From positions 1 through 64,000 of the forward strand of contig JAXGZS010000008.1 in the NCBI GenBank assembly GCA_040776805.1: DNA of 64,000 nt. Direction: 5' to 3'. Shown one piece after another: positions 23,156 through 32,106 of this stretch. The stretch comes from UBA7702 sp040776805 (GTDB lineage: Bacteria > Bacillota > Dehalobacteriia > UBA7702). The notes beneath the pieces were generated by a model. It did not search any database. It was not told where the DNA came from and saw only the letters and a program-made list of their open reading frames with translations. A program made the translations under genes and the position numbers. Within the stretch, counting starts at the first letter, position 1; the number at the start of each line of letters is the position of its first letter.

Positions 23156-24238
23156 TTGGTGAATGTAACGGTTATTGGCGCGTCGGGCTATGCCGGCGCC
23201 GAGCTCATTAGGATTCTAGCGAATCATAAAGAATGCAATATGGTGCATCTTGTGGCGAAAGACAGCGGAAACAGGACCTTGGGCCAGATCTATCCGGCCC
23301 TTGCCTATGCCGCGGCGGGACTTAAGGATCAGATCGTCGAAGATGTCGGCGATCTTTTTTGTGATCATGTTTTTCGAGAAGGCAAAGAGGGGTTCATCGA
23401 CGATGCCGATATTGTCTTTTTGGCCCTACCCCACGGCGCTTCGGTGCCCTTTGTCCGCCGGATCCTGGCGAAGGGGAAGAAAGCCATTGATCTCGGCGCG
23501 GATTTTCGTTTTCGCGATGTGGCCACCTACGAGCAATGGTATGTCAAACATGAATACCCGGAACTTTGCCGCAATACCGTCTACGGCATGGTGGAGCTAA
23601 ACCGGGAGCGCATCAAAGGACAGCAATTCATCGCCAATCCCGGCTGCTATGTCACCGGCGCGACGTTAGCTCTTTATCCCCTGATCAAAGAAGGTCTTCT
23701 CGATTTGCAGTCGATCATCATCGACAGTTGCAGCGGCGTCAGCGGCGCGGGTCGCGGTGCCAAAGAAGCCTCTCTTTTTGCGGAATGCAACGACAACATG
23801 AAGGCTTACGGGGTGACGTCTCACCGCCACACGCCGGAAATCGAGCAGAATTTCAGCGAAGCCGCCGGGGAGGACGTGATCATCAATTTCACTCCCCATT
23901 TGGTACCCATGGATCGGGGCATTCTCACCACGGCGTACGCCACTCTCAACGGGAAAGGCAGAGATTGCGATCTGGAAGCTGTCTTTCAGCGGTACTATGG
24001 CAATGAGTTTTTTGTGAGGCTGCTTGGAACAGGGAACATGCCGGAAACCAAATGGACCCAGGGTACGAATTTCGTCTATCTCGGTTTTACCGTGGATCAG
24101 AGGACGAACCGCGTCATCGTTTGTACGGCCCTGGATAATCTGGTGAAAGGCGCGGCCGGTCAGGCCGTCCAAAATATGAATTTGATCTGCGGGTTCGATG
24201 AAAGGGAAGGTCTCACCATGCTTCCCGTTTATCCGTAA
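23156..24238 (+). CDS. argC: N-acetyl-gamma-glutamyl-phosphate reductase
   Basis: A 360-residue NADPH-dependent reductase, third step of arginine synthesis. The nucleotide-binding loop is VIGASGYAGAELIR, the catalytic Cys is in NPGCYVTGATLAL, and SGVSGAGRGAK and HRHTPEIEQ are family motifs. GGAGG ends seven bases before a TTG at 23156, which I take as the start; GTG at 23159 or an ATG at 23135 (in frame but poorly spaced) are alternatives. It is the first gene of argCJBDG. Confidence 0.94.
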   Translation: MVNVTVIGASGYAGAELIRILANHKECNMVHLVAKDSGNRTLGQIYPALAYAAAGLKDQIVEDVGDLFCDHVFREGKEGFIDDADIVFLALPHGASVPFVRRILAKGKKAIDLGADFRFRDVATYEQWYVKHEYPELCRNTVYGMVELNRERIKGQQFIANPGCYVTGATLALYPLIKEGLLDLQSIIIDSCSGVSGAGRGAKEASLFAECNDNMKAYGVTSHRHTPEIEQNFSEAAGEDVIINFTPHLVPMDRGILTTAYATLNGKGRDCDLEAVFQRYYGNEFFVRLLGTGNMPETKWTQGTNFVYLGFTVDQRTNRVIVCTALDNLVKGAAGQAVQNMNLICGFDEREGLTMLPVYP

Positions 24239-24252
24239 AAAGGAGAAGTACT

Positions 24253-25473
24253 ATGGCAAAATTTGAAAACGCCGTGACCCTGACGCCGGGATTTAAAGCT
24301 GCCGGTGTCCATGTCGGGGTGAAAACAAGCAACAAAAATAAAAAAGATATCGCCCTGATTTATTCCGATACACCCTGTGCCGTCGCGGGGGTGTTTACCA
24401 CCAACGTGGTGAAGGCGGCGCCGGTGTGCTACGATATGGAAATCGTTGAGAATGGCCACGCCCAGGCGGTGATCATCAATTCCGGCAACGCCAATGCCTG
24501 CACCGGTCAGCAGGGGATGAAAGACGCACAATCCATGGCGGCGGCAACGGGGAAGGCGCTGAACCTGCCTTCGAATCAGGTTCTCGTCTGTTCCACCGGT
24601 GTCATCGGCCATCCGCTGCCCATGGAGAAAATCTTCACAGGGATCCGTCAGGCGGCGGAGGCCTTGAGCGAAGAAGGAGGCCGGGCCGCCGCCGAAGCGA
24701 TCCTCACCACCGATGTTTGGCGGAAGGAAATGTCCAAAACCGTGGATCTGGACGGCCTTACCGTAACCCTTGGCGGCATGGCCAAAGGCAGCGGCATGAT
24801 CTCTCCCAAAATGGCGACGATGCTCTGCTTTATCACCACCGATGCGGCGATTCGTCCGGAAGTGCTGAAAAAGGCGCTGACGGAAGCGTCTGCTCTGACC
24901 TTTAATCAGATTTCCGTGGATGGCGACATGAGCACCAACGATACTGCTTTGATCCTGGCCAACGGTAAGGCCGGTAATGCTCCCATCGAATACGGCAGCA
25001 AAAACTACGAAAAATTTCTCGCTGTGTTGAGGGATATCTGTCTTTATCTTGCAAAAAAAATCGCACGGGACGGCGAAGGCGCGAACCACCTTTTCGAAGC
25101 CGAAGTCCTTCACGCCAAAAGTGAGGAGGATGCCTTAAAAGCCGCGAAAGCCATTGTTTCCTCGAATCTGGTGAAGACCGCCGTTTTTGGTAAAGACGCC
25201 AACTGGGGCCGGATCATTTGTGCCGCCGGTTATTCCGGCGCCGATTTTGATCCCCAAAAAGTCGATATCCAATTATCCAGTTATACCGGCGAGTTTTACG
25301 TGGCCAAAGACGGTTGCGGCATTCCCTTTGACGAGGATTACGCCGCAAAAGTGCTGTCGGAGGAAAACGTCAAAACCATCGTCGATTTGAAAGCCGGCGA
25401 CTACAGCGGCAAAGCTTGGGGCTGCGATTTGACCTATGATTATGTAAAAATCAACGCCGACTACCGCACCTGA
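24253..25473 (+). CDS. argJ: Bifunctional ornithine acetyltransferase / N-acetylglutamate synthase
   Basis: A 406-residue ArgJ, which recycles the acetyl group from acetylornithine to glutamate and in many species also makes N-acetylglutamate from acetyl-CoA. The autocleavage site is in KMATMLCFITTD, with Thr189 becoming the N-terminal nucleophile of the beta chain; the oxyanion residues lie in VCSTGVIG. AAAAGGAG precedes the ATG, 14 bases after argC. A 128-base gap with small inverted repeats separates it from argB. Confidence 0.95.
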   Translation: MAKFENAVTLTPGFKAAGVHVGVKTSNKNKKDIALIYSDTPCAVAGVFTTNVVKAAPVCYDMEIVENGHAQAVIINSGNANACTGQQGMKDAQSMAAATGKALNLPSNQVLVCSTGVIGHPLPMEKIFTGIRQAAEALSEEGGRAAAEAILTTDVWRKEMSKTVDLDGLTVTLGGMAKGSGMISPKMATMLCFITTDAAIRPEVLKKALTEASALTFNQISVDGDMSTNDTALILANGKAGNAPIEYGSKNYEKFLAVLRDICLYLAKKIARDGEGANHLFEAEVLHAKSEEDALKAAKAIVSSNLVKTAVFGKDANWGRIICAAGYSGADFDPQKVDIQLSSYTGEFYVAKDGCGIPFDEDYAAKVLSEENVKTIVDLKAGDYSGKAWGCDLTYDYVKINADYRT

Positions 25474-25601
25474 GGCCCGCTAAAGGCTGATCGCGGCGGA
25501 AATCCTCTCCGCGGACGCTCCATATACAAAAGGTGAATAGGGAATCCTCCCCTGGAAGTTGATTTAGATAAAATCAGTTAAATAAGGAAGAAGTTATTTT
25601 T

Positions 25602-26519
25602 ATGACGGAATTCGATACGAATAATTTACAGAAAGCCCAGGTCTTCATAGAGGCTCTGCCTTATGTGCAGAAATTTCACGGCAAGACCATCGTTGTGAAA
25701 TACGGCGGCAACGCCATGTTGAACGAGGAACTGAAAAACGCGGTTTTTGCCGATGTGATTTTAATGAATCTCATCGGTATCCGCACCGTTCTTGTCCACG
25801 GCGGCGGCCCTGACATCGAGGATTATCTGCGCCGTCTCGATATCAAGAGCGACTTTCAGAGTGGGCTGCGGGTCACCGACAACGCGGTGATGGAAACCGT
25901 CTCCATGGTATTGGTGGGCAAGGTCAATCAAAATACGATCTCCGATATCAACCGCTTGGGCGGCAAAGCCGTGGGGCTTTCCGGCAAAGACGGCGCCATG
26001 CTGAAATGTGTGAAAAAATACGCTCAAATCGGCGAAGGTGACGAGGTAAAAAAAGTGGATATCGGCATGGTTGGCGAAGTGGAAAGCGTAGATTGCACCT
26101 TGATCAACAATCTTTTGAATGAAAAATACATTCCGGTGATCGCCCCCATCGGCACCGATGAGAACGGCAATACCTTTAATGTCAATGCTGACTACGCCGC
26201 TGGTAAAATCGCCGCGGCCTTAGGCGCCATGAAGCTGTTCCTCCTCACCGATGTGGAGGGGCTCTACCGGGATTTTAGCGACAAAGGATCCCTGATCTCC
26301 AAGATGTCCATTGATGAGGTTCCCGCCCTGATTGAGACCGGGACCATTAAGAAGGGGATGCTGCCAAAGCTGGAAAGCTGCGTCCACGCCATCGAGGGCG
26401 GCGTCGAAAACGTCCATATCATTGACGGCCGCCTGCCCCACAGTCTCCTGCTGGAGCTCTTTACCGACAGCGGGATCGGCACCATGCTGACAAAAGGAGA
26501 AAAGCATGATGGATTTTGA
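25602..26519 (+). CDS. argB: Acetylglutamate kinase
   Basis: A 305-residue amino-acid kinase, phosphorylating N-acetylglutamate. Motifs are VVKYGGNAMLNEELK, VLVHGGGPDIEDYL, SGKDGAMLKC, NVNADYAAGKIAAAL and LLTDVEGLYRD. The N-terminal helix of about 20 residues matches the arginine-sensitive hexameric type, so feedback inhibition by arginine is likely by family. It overlaps argD by 14 bases. Confidence 0.95.
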   Translation: MTEFDTNNLQKAQVFIEALPYVQKFHGKTIVVKYGGNAMLNEELKNAVFADVILMNLIGIRTVLVHGGGPDIEDYLRRLDIKSDFQSGLRVTDNAVMETVSMVLVGKVNQNTISDINRLGGKAVGLSGKDGAMLKCVKKYAQIGEGDEVKKVDIGMVGEVESVDCTLINNLLNEKYIPVIAPIGTDENGNTFNVNADYAAGKIAAALGAMKLFLLTDVEGLYRDFSDKGSLISKMSIDEVPALIETGTIKKGMLPKLESCVHAIEGGVENVHIIDGRLPHSLLLELFTDSGIGTMLTKGEKHDGF

Positions 26520-27690
26520 AAAAAGCAAAGAGCTGATCATGGACACTTACGCCCGTTTTCCCGTCACCTTCACCAAAGGAAAAGGGAATTACGTTTATGA
26601 CCGCGACGGGAAAGCCTATTTGGACTGCGGTTCCGGTATTTCCGTGAACAACCTCGGCCATTGCCATCCCGCTGTGGTGGCGGCCATCAAAAAACAGGCG
26701 GAAACGCTGATTCACTGTTCCAACCTCTATTGGAGCGAGCCGCAGTTTGCCGTGGCCGCTTATCTTACCCATTACAGCGGTCTTGACCGGGTATTTTTCT
26801 GCAACAGCGGCGCCGAAGCCAATGAGGGCGCCATCAAGCTGGCGCGGAAATACTTTTACGATCAGGGACAAAGCAACAAATACGAAATCATCACTTTGGA
26901 AAAATCATTTCACGGCCGCACCCTGGCGACCTTGACCGCGACGGGACAGGATAAGGTGAAAACCGGCTTTGCGCCGCTGCCCACGGGGTTTCGTTACGCG
27001 CCCTTTAACGATTTATCAGCCCTGCGTCGGGCGGTAACGCCTCATACCTGCGGCGTGCTGCTGGAACCGATTCAGGCCGAAGGCGGCGTCTACCCGGCAA
27101 AGGAGGACTACCTGCAACAGGTGGCGTCCTTCTGCAAAGAAAACGGCCTGCTGCTGATCATGGATGAGATCCAGTGCGGCATGGGCCGTTGCGGCACGAT
27201 GTTCGCTTTTGAGCAGTACGGCATAAAACCGGATATCGTCACCGTGGCCAAAGCCTTAGGCGGCGGTTTACCCATGGGCGCCGTCCTCGCCAAGGAAGAA
27301 ATCGCCAAAAGCTTTGGTCATGGTACCCACGGTACGACCTTTGGGGCGAATCCCGTGGCGTCGGCGGCCGCGTCGGCGGTGTTTGCCGTCATAGAAGAGG
27401 AAAACCTGCTTTCTCAGGTGAAAACCGTGGGGGATTACTTTAAAGAGCGGCTAAAAGAGCTGCAAGGGGCGTTTCCCGCCCTCATTACCGATGTCCGCGG
27501 CAAGGGATTGCTCTTAGGCATGGAAACCCCGGGGAACGCCGGGGCGGTGGTGGACCAATGTCTGAAAAACGGCGTGCTCCTGCTTTTGGCCGGCCCTGAT
27601 GTGGTGCGCTTTTTGCCTCCCTTCCTGATCACGGAAAACGAGGTGGATACGGTGATCGCCACGGTAAGAACGGCTTTGGAAAATCTCTGA
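26506..27690 (+). CDS. argD: Acetylornithine aminotransferase
   Basis: A 394-residue PLP-dependent class III aminotransferase making acetylornithine. It shows YLDCGSGISVNNLGHCHP, the phosphate-binding CNSGAEANEGAIKLARKY, the Asp of IMDEIQCGMGRCG and the PLP Lys in TVAKALGGGLPMG; HGTTFGANPVASAAA completes the family set. The ATG lies within the end of argB, with AAAGGAG before it, and the two are coupled. A second ATG follows immediately. Confidence 0.95.
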   Translation: MMDFEKSKELIMDTYARFPVTFTKGKGNYVYDRDGKAYLDCGSGISVNNLGHCHPAVVAAIKKQAETLIHCSNLYWSEPQFAVAAYLTHYSGLDRVFFCNSGAEANEGAIKLARKYFYDQGQSNKYEIITLEKSFHGRTLATLTATGQDKVKTGFAPLPTGFRYAPFNDLSALRRAVTPHTCGVLLEPIQAEGGVYPAKEDYLQQVASFCKENGLLLIMDEIQCGMGRCGTMFAFEQYGIKPDIVTVAKALGGGLPMGAVLAKEEIAKSFGHGTHGTTFGANPVASAAASAVFAVIEEENLLSQVKTVGDYFKERLKELQGAFPALITDVRGKGLLLGMETPGNAGAVVDQCLKNGVLLLLAGPDVVRFLPPFLITENEVDTVIATVRTALENL

Positions 27691-27745
27691 TCATGCAGAT
27701 TATTTATTTTTGATATCATTTTACCTTTTGAAGGAGGAAACGGAA

Positions 27746-28966
27746 ATGGCGGAAAAAGTTGTATTGGCATACTCCGGCGGTTTGGATACCACCGCGATCA
27801 TTCCCTGGTTAAAAGAAAATTATGGTTACGATGTTGTTTGTGCCTGCATTGATGTGGGGCAGGAAAGTGAATTGGAGGGTTTGGCGGAAAGAGCCAAAGA
27901 ATCCGGGGCGGAAAAGCTCTATATTTTAGATGTGGTGGACGAATTCGTCGATGAATATATCATGCCCTGTGTTCAGGCGAACGCTGTCTACGAAAACAAG
28001 TATCTCCTCGGCACTTCCATGGCGCGGCCTCTGATCGCCAAAAAATTGGTGGAAGTGGCCAGAAAAGAACAGGCGGTGGCCATCTGCCATGGCGCCACCG
28101 GCAAGGGCAACGATCAGATTCGCTTTGAGCTGGGCATCAAAGCTTTGGCTCCCGATCTGAAGATCATCGCCGCCTGGCGGGACGACAAATGGACGATGGA
28201 CTCCCGGGAAGCGGAAGTCGAATATTGTCAAAAACACGGCATTGACCTGCCTTTCTCCATGGACAGCAGCTACAGCCGGGACCGCAACCTCTGGCATATC
28301 AGCCATGAAGGGTTGGAATTGGAAGATCCCGCTGTGGCCCCGGATTACGATCATCTCCTCGTTTTAAGCGTTCCGCCGCAAAAAGCGCCGGATGAGGCGG
28401 AAGAGGTGACGCTGTCCTTTGCAAAAGGCGTTCCTGTGGCCATCAACGGCCAAACGATGAAGGCCTCGGAGATCATCAAAGAGTTGAATAAGCTCGGCGG
28501 CAAACATGCCATCGGTATCTGTGATATCGTGGAAAACCGCGTCGTCGGTATGAAGTCCCGGGGCATCTACGAAACCCCCGGCGGCACCATCCTAATGGAG
28601 GCCCATATGCAGTTGGAAGAACTGATCTTAGACCGGGCGACCATGAAGATGAAAAAGGATATCGCCAATCAATTGGCGGACGTGGTCTATGAAGGAACCT
28701 GGTTTACGCCCTTAAGAGAAGCGCTCCAGGCCTTTGTAGAATCGACCCAGCAGTACGTGACCGGCGAAGTGAAATTTCTGCTCTACAAAGGGAATATCAT
28801 CAAAGCCGGCACCACCTCTCCCTATTCTCTCTACAACGCTTCTCTTGCCAGCTTTGAAACGGGGGATCTCTACGATCACAAAGACGCCGACGGGTTCATT
28901 ACTCTATTCGGCTTGCCTTTGAAAGTCCGCGCCTTAAAAATACGGGAAGCGGAAAAACAAAAGTAA
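27746..28966 (+). CDS. argG: Argininosuccinate synthase
   Basis: A 406-residue enzyme joining citrulline and aspartate with ATP. It begins VVLAYSGGLDTTAIIPWL, the PP-loop ATPase motif; CHGATGKGNDQIRFE, the citrulline/aspartate-binding MDSSYSRDRNLWHIS and GIYETPGGTIL are family signatures. The ATG at 27746 follows AAGGAGG by eight bases; a frame running further upstream is not needed. It is the last gene of the operon; argF and argH are not in the window. Confidence 0.96.
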   Translation: MAEKVVLAYSGGLDTTAIIPWLKENYGYDVVCACIDVGQESELEGLAERAKESGAEKLYILDVVDEFVDEYIMPCVQANAVYENKYLLGTSMARPLIAKKLVEVARKEQAVAICHGATGKGNDQIRFELGIKALAPDLKIIAAWRDDKWTMDSREAEVEYCQKHGIDLPFSMDSSYSRDRNLWHISHEGLELEDPAVAPDYDHLLVLSVPPQKAPDEAEEVTLSFAKGVPVAINGQTMKASEIIKELNKLGGKHAIGICDIVENRVVGMKSRGIYETPGGTILMEAHMQLEELILDRATMKMKKDIANQLADVVYEGTWFTPLREALQAFVESTQQYVTGEVKFLLYKGNIIKAGTTSPYSLYNASLASFETGDLYDHKDADGFITLFGLPLKVRALKIREAEKQK

Positions 28967-28998
28967 AAACAGGAAAACACAGCAAAAAAATAGAAATG

Positions 28999-29046
28999 AC
29001 GGGTGTCTTGTAAGCCGCGAAAGGCTGGGGAGACATCCGTTTTTTG
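28999..29046 (+). terminator. Terminator of the arginine operon
   Basis: ACGGGTGTCT (28999-29008) pairs with AGACATCCGT (29031-29040) and AGCC with GGCT inside; T6 follows. It is 32 bases after argG. Confidence 0.9.
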
Positions 29047-29108
29047 CAGAAAAAACCTCTTGCGGCGACAGTCTTTTTTGACGATCCTGTGTAAAAAACA
29101 TGGAAAAG

Positions 29109-29137
29109 TTGACAGTGAGCAGGTATTTTAATATAAT
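29109..29137 (+). promoter_or_regulatory. Consensus promoter of the GH25-SLH gene
   Basis: TTGACA (29109-29114), 17 bases, TATAAT (29132-29137): a full consensus match. It lies inside an upstream extension of the frame, showing that the true start is the ATG at 29208. Confidence 0.88.
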
Positions 29138-29207
29138 AAAGGTAGACATAAAGGGTTTTGATGAAGAAATAGCATTCGCGATCATAAAACGGAAAGTGAG
29201 AAATGGT

Positions 29208-30590
29208 ATGAAACGGCAATCCTTGTTATTTACCATATTATGGACGGTACTCCTGCTTTTCGGTGTTTCCGCCGCGGCCTTTGCCGGACAAGAGGGGCAG
29301 GCGAATACGGCAGAGGTGAATGACAGCAAAATTATGGCAGTCTCTCCCAACGGACTGACCTTTTACAGCAAATATACGAATAAAAACTATAATATTCCCT
29401 CCAATGTGAAAGCCTTCGGCGTGGATGTTTCCTATTGGCAAAAGACCATTGACTGGCAGAAGGTGAAGGATGACGGCATTGATTTTGCCATGATCCGCGC
29501 CGCGGGTCGACATCATAATACAGGAGCAATCACTACAGATCCTTACTTTGCGGCCAATGTAAAAGGCGCCCAGGCCGCCGGCATCAAAGTGGGGGCTTAT
29601 ATTTTCTCTCAGGCAATTACGGAAGCGGAAGCGAGGGAGGAAGCTCAATACCTGATCAATCTTGTTTCCGCGTATAACATTGAATTGCCCATCGTAATGG
29701 ATTACGAATTCAGAAACAACGAAGATGGTACCCCGGGCCGATTAAGGGCGGCGAATCTTAGCAAGCGGCAGGGTACCGACGTCTGTCTCGCTTTCTGTAA
29801 TGAGGTCAAAAGCCAAGGCTACATTCCCATGCTCTACGCCAATACCGATATGTTGAACCATTTATATCCGGAAGAACTGAAAAGTAATATGGATCTTTGG
29901 TACGCCCGTTACGGCGATACGCCGTATATCACGGGATTCGCCCTTTGGCAATATGCCAACAACGGTTCTGTGAACGGGATTTCCGGCAACGTCGACTGCA
30001 ACTTCAGCTTTGTTGACCTCGATGAACTGGGGATGCCTTTTGACGACGTGGTGCAGGGAAAATGGTATTTTAACAGTGTGCTTTATGTTTACCAGCAGCG
30101 TTTGTTCAACGGGACTTCCGACAGCACGTTCTCTCCCGACGCGGCGATGAGCCGGGGGATGCTCGCCACGGTGCTCTACCGTCTTGAAGGTTCTCCAACG
30201 GTCAGCAGCGCCACCGCCTTTACCGATGTCAAAGCCGGTTCCTGGTATGAGGACGGCGTGCGTTGGGCGGAGCTAAACGGTATCGTCAACGGCGTGAGCA
30301 CCGATCAATTCAGTCCCGACGCAGATTTGACCAGAGAGCAGATCGCTACGATGCTTTACCGTTACAGCCAATATAAAGAATATGACGTCACCATGAGCGG
30401 TTCTCTCACGGATTATACCGACGGTGACAGCGTTTCCTCCTATGCTGTGGCGGGGATGAAGTGGGCGGTGGGCAGCGGCTATCTCCGCGGCGTCACCGCA
30501 GAGACCCTTTGTCCCAAGGAGAGCGCCAACCGCGCCCAAGTGGCGACGATTTTGATGCGATTTTGTGAAGATCATACGGAAATCGAATAA
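29208..30590 (+). CDS. Secreted GH25 lysozyme with three SLH domains
   Basis: A 460-residue exported protein. A signal peptide ends at about AAAFA (residue 26); the GH25 muramidase domain (about 68-275) shows FGVDVSYWQKTIDW, FAMIRAAG, GAYIFSQAITEAEAREEA, the catalytic LPIVMDYEF and FALWQYANNG... GNVDCN. Three S-layer homology repeats follow (about 280-460; for example FSPDAAMSRGMLATVLYR and FSPDADLTREQIATMLYR). SLH domains bind pyruvylated wall polymers, so the enzyme is wall-anchored. It probably cuts the MurNAc-GlcNAc bond in wall turnover. The ribosome-binding site is weak (AAAGTGAG). Confidence 0.92.
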   Translation: MKRQSLLFTILWTVLLLFGVSAAAFAGQEGQANTAEVNDSKIMAVSPNGLTFYSKYTNKNYNIPSNVKAFGVDVSYWQKTIDWQKVKDDGIDFAMIRAAGRHHNTGAITTDPYFAANVKGAQAAGIKVGAYIFSQAITEAEAREEAQYLINLVSAYNIELPIVMDYEFRNNEDGTPGRLRAANLSKRQGTDVCLAFCNEVKSQGYIPMLYANTDMLNHLYPEELKSNMDLWYARYGDTPYITGFALWQYANNGSVNGISGNVDCNFSFVDLDELGMPFDDVVQGKWYFNSVLYVYQQRLFNGTSDSTFSPDAAMSRGMLATVLYRLEGSPTVSSATAFTDVKAGSWYEDGVRWAELNGIVNGVSTDQFSPDADLTREQIATMLYRYSQYKEYDVTMSGSLTDYTDGDSVSSYAVAGMKWAVGSGYLRGVTAETLCPKESANRAQVATILMRFCEDHTEIE

Positions 30591-30611
30591 TTATTTTGTC
30601 GATAGAGAAAA

Positions 30612-30633
30612 CGCCGGGACTGCCGGCGCTTTT
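30612..30633 (+). terminator. Terminator after the GH25-SLH gene
   Basis: CGCCGG (30612-30617) pairs with CCGGCG (30623-30628), flanked by GAAAA and TTTTC that extend the stem, and followed by a short T-rich stretch. Read-through to the second GH25 gene is possible. Confidence 0.6.
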
Positions 30634-30676
30634 CTTTGCGATAGGCAAGACTAACCTGTGATGAAAGGAAACGCTG

Positions 30677-31459
30677 ATGGGAAGAAAAAGGAAACGCCGA
30701 AGCCGAAAAAGAAGAGCTTTGCCCTTGTTTCTCCTCGTTTTGGCGCTGCTTGTTTGTGCCGCCGCCCTTTACCAATGGCTGACCGCAGAACACATTTATT
30801 ATAGTCCCTATACGGGTTTATCCTATACCACACCGGCCCCGGTGAAGGCAGTGGGCATCGACGTTTCCCAGCATCAGGGCGCCATTGACTGGCAAGCGGT
30901 GCAGGGCGACGGCATTGAATTTGCCTTTATCCGCGCGGCCTACCGCGGTACCAGCACGGGGTCTCTTGTTATTGACACGAGGTTTTCCACGAACATAGAG
31001 AAAGCCCGGGCTGCCGGGATCAAGGTAGGCGTCTACATATACTCCCAGGCGATCACCGCCCGGGAAGCGGAGGAAGAGGCCGCCTTTGTGATATCTTTAA
31101 TTTCCGGGTACGACCTTGATTTGCCCCTTGTGCTGGATTACGAGTTTGACGAGAGCCACACCGGACGTTTGGCCGCGGCGGAACTCAGCGCAGAGGAAAG
31201 GACCGCTGTCATTCTGGCCTTTTGTGAATACGTGACAGAGCAGGGCTATTCTCCGATGGTTTACGGTAACGCCCATATGCTGAAAGAGTTTCTGCAAACA
31301 GAGGAGATTGAGAAAAAAGCGGCAATTTGGTACGCCAATTATAACGATACGACGCTGACGGAGTCCTATGCCCTATGGCAATATACGGAGAGCGGCGCCG
31401 TGGCGGGGATCTCCGGCAATGTCGATTGTGATTTTGCTTTTGTTACGCTGCGTCCCTAA
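30677..31459 (+). CDS. Membrane-anchored GH25 lysozyme
   Basis: A 260-residue paralogue of the preceding enzyme. The N-terminus is strongly basic (MGRKRKRRSRKRRA) with one hydrophobic segment (about 15-35) lacking a clear cleavage site, so it is probably a signal anchor. The GH25 domain fills the rest: VGIDVSQHQGAIDW, FIRAAYRG, GVYIYSQAITAREAEEEA, LPLVLDYEF, and ALWQYTESG with GNVDCDF. It has no SLH domains. AAAGGAAA precedes the ATG. With the SLH form it gives a wall-bound and a membrane-bound muramidase from adjacent genes. Confidence 0.9.
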   Translation: MGRKRKRRSRKRRALPLFLLVLALLVCAAALYQWLTAEHIYYSPYTGLSYTTPAPVKAVGIDVSQHQGAIDWQAVQGDGIEFAFIRAAYRGTSTGSLVIDTRFSTNIEKARAAGIKVGVYIYSQAITAREAEEEAAFVISLISGYDLDLPLVLDYEFDESHTGRLAAAELSAEERTAVILAFCEYVTEQGYSPMVYGNAHMLKEFLQTEEIEKKAAIWYANYNDTTLTESYALWQYTESGAVAGISGNVDCDFAFVTLRP

Positions 31460-31693
31460 AATGGTTGCTGAAGCAAATAAAAGCGCTGACGCGCTTCAGG
31501 CCGTCGACAAAAGCTGATACACGGCGAACTCCCTTCCCCGCGACTGCTTGAGTACATTCAGGTACGCGGCGCAGCCGCAGCTCAGGGCGTTCACCGCGTC
31601 TAAGCTTTTCTCGGCAACCTGTCATCTTGCAGCCAAAATCCGCTTGCGCGGCCTTTTGTCTACAAGCTGACGCGCTGACGCGCCTGTTTTTTC
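31460..31693. repeat. Gene-free GC-rich segment flanked by 12-bp direct repeats
   Basis: GCGCTGACGCGC occurs at 31483-31494 and again at 31672-31683, 189 bases apart, flanking GC-rich sequence unlike the coding neighbours. Short frames exist on the minus strand but have no ribosome-binding site. It looks like a dispersed intergenic element or remnant; only genome-wide comparison can tell. Confidence 0.5.
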
Positions 31694-31722
31694 TTGACAA
31701 AGGGCGTAAAGCGTGTTAAACT
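31694..31722 (+). promoter_or_regulatory. Promoter of the ylxM-ffh operon
   Basis: TTGACA (31694-31699), 17 bases, TAAACT (31717-31722), 32 bases before the ylxM ATG. Confidence 0.8.
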
Positions 31723-31754
31723 GTGTAAAGTATTTTTCCTTGACAGGTGATCTT

Positions 31755-32096
31755 ATGGATGAAATCGGCAGAAAAGCCTTGCTTTTTGATTTTTACGGCC
31801 CTTTGCTCACCGCGAAGCAGCGGCAAATTTACGATGATTTTGTCGGTGAGGACATGAGCCTCGGCGAGATCGCCGAAGCCACAGGCGTCAGCCGTCAGGC
31901 CGTCCACGACATGGTGCGGCGCACCGCCGGAATCTTGGAAGCTTACGAGGAAAAACTCGGCCTCGCCCAGAAATTCATGGATATCGAAATTCACTTGAGC
32001 AGGATTCGCCTGCTGGTGACAAAGGAAGCCACAGAGGAACGTTACCGGGAGATCGCAAGGGAAATCGAGGCGATCGACGTGATTGAAAGGAAATAG
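31755..32096 (+). CDS. ylxM: YlxM-family DNA-binding/SRP-associated protein
   Basis: A 113-residue helix-turn-helix protein of the YlxM/p13 family, always next to ffh in Bacillota and thought to modulate the signal recognition particle. It shows LLFDFYGPLLTAKQRQIYDDF and the HTH LGEIAEATGVSRQAVHDMVRR. The ATG at 31755 follows AGGTGA; the frame extends upstream across the -10 box, which rules out the longer start. The stop is 10 bases before ffh. Confidence 0.92.
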   Translation: MDEIGRKALLFDFYGPLLTAKQRQIYDDFVGEDMSLGEIAEATGVSRQAVHDMVRRTAGILEAYEEKLGLAQKFMDIEIHLSRIRLLVTKEATEERYREIAREIEAIDVIERK

Positions 32097-32106
32097 AGGA
32101 AAAACG

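Noticed and set aside
24229..25113. Long open frame antisense to argJ
   Set aside because: Compositional shadow of argJ without its own start signals.
31443..31700. 85-codon minus-strand frame in the GC-rich segment
   Set aside because: It begins in the promoter of ylxM and ends inside a GH25 gene, with no ribosome-binding site.
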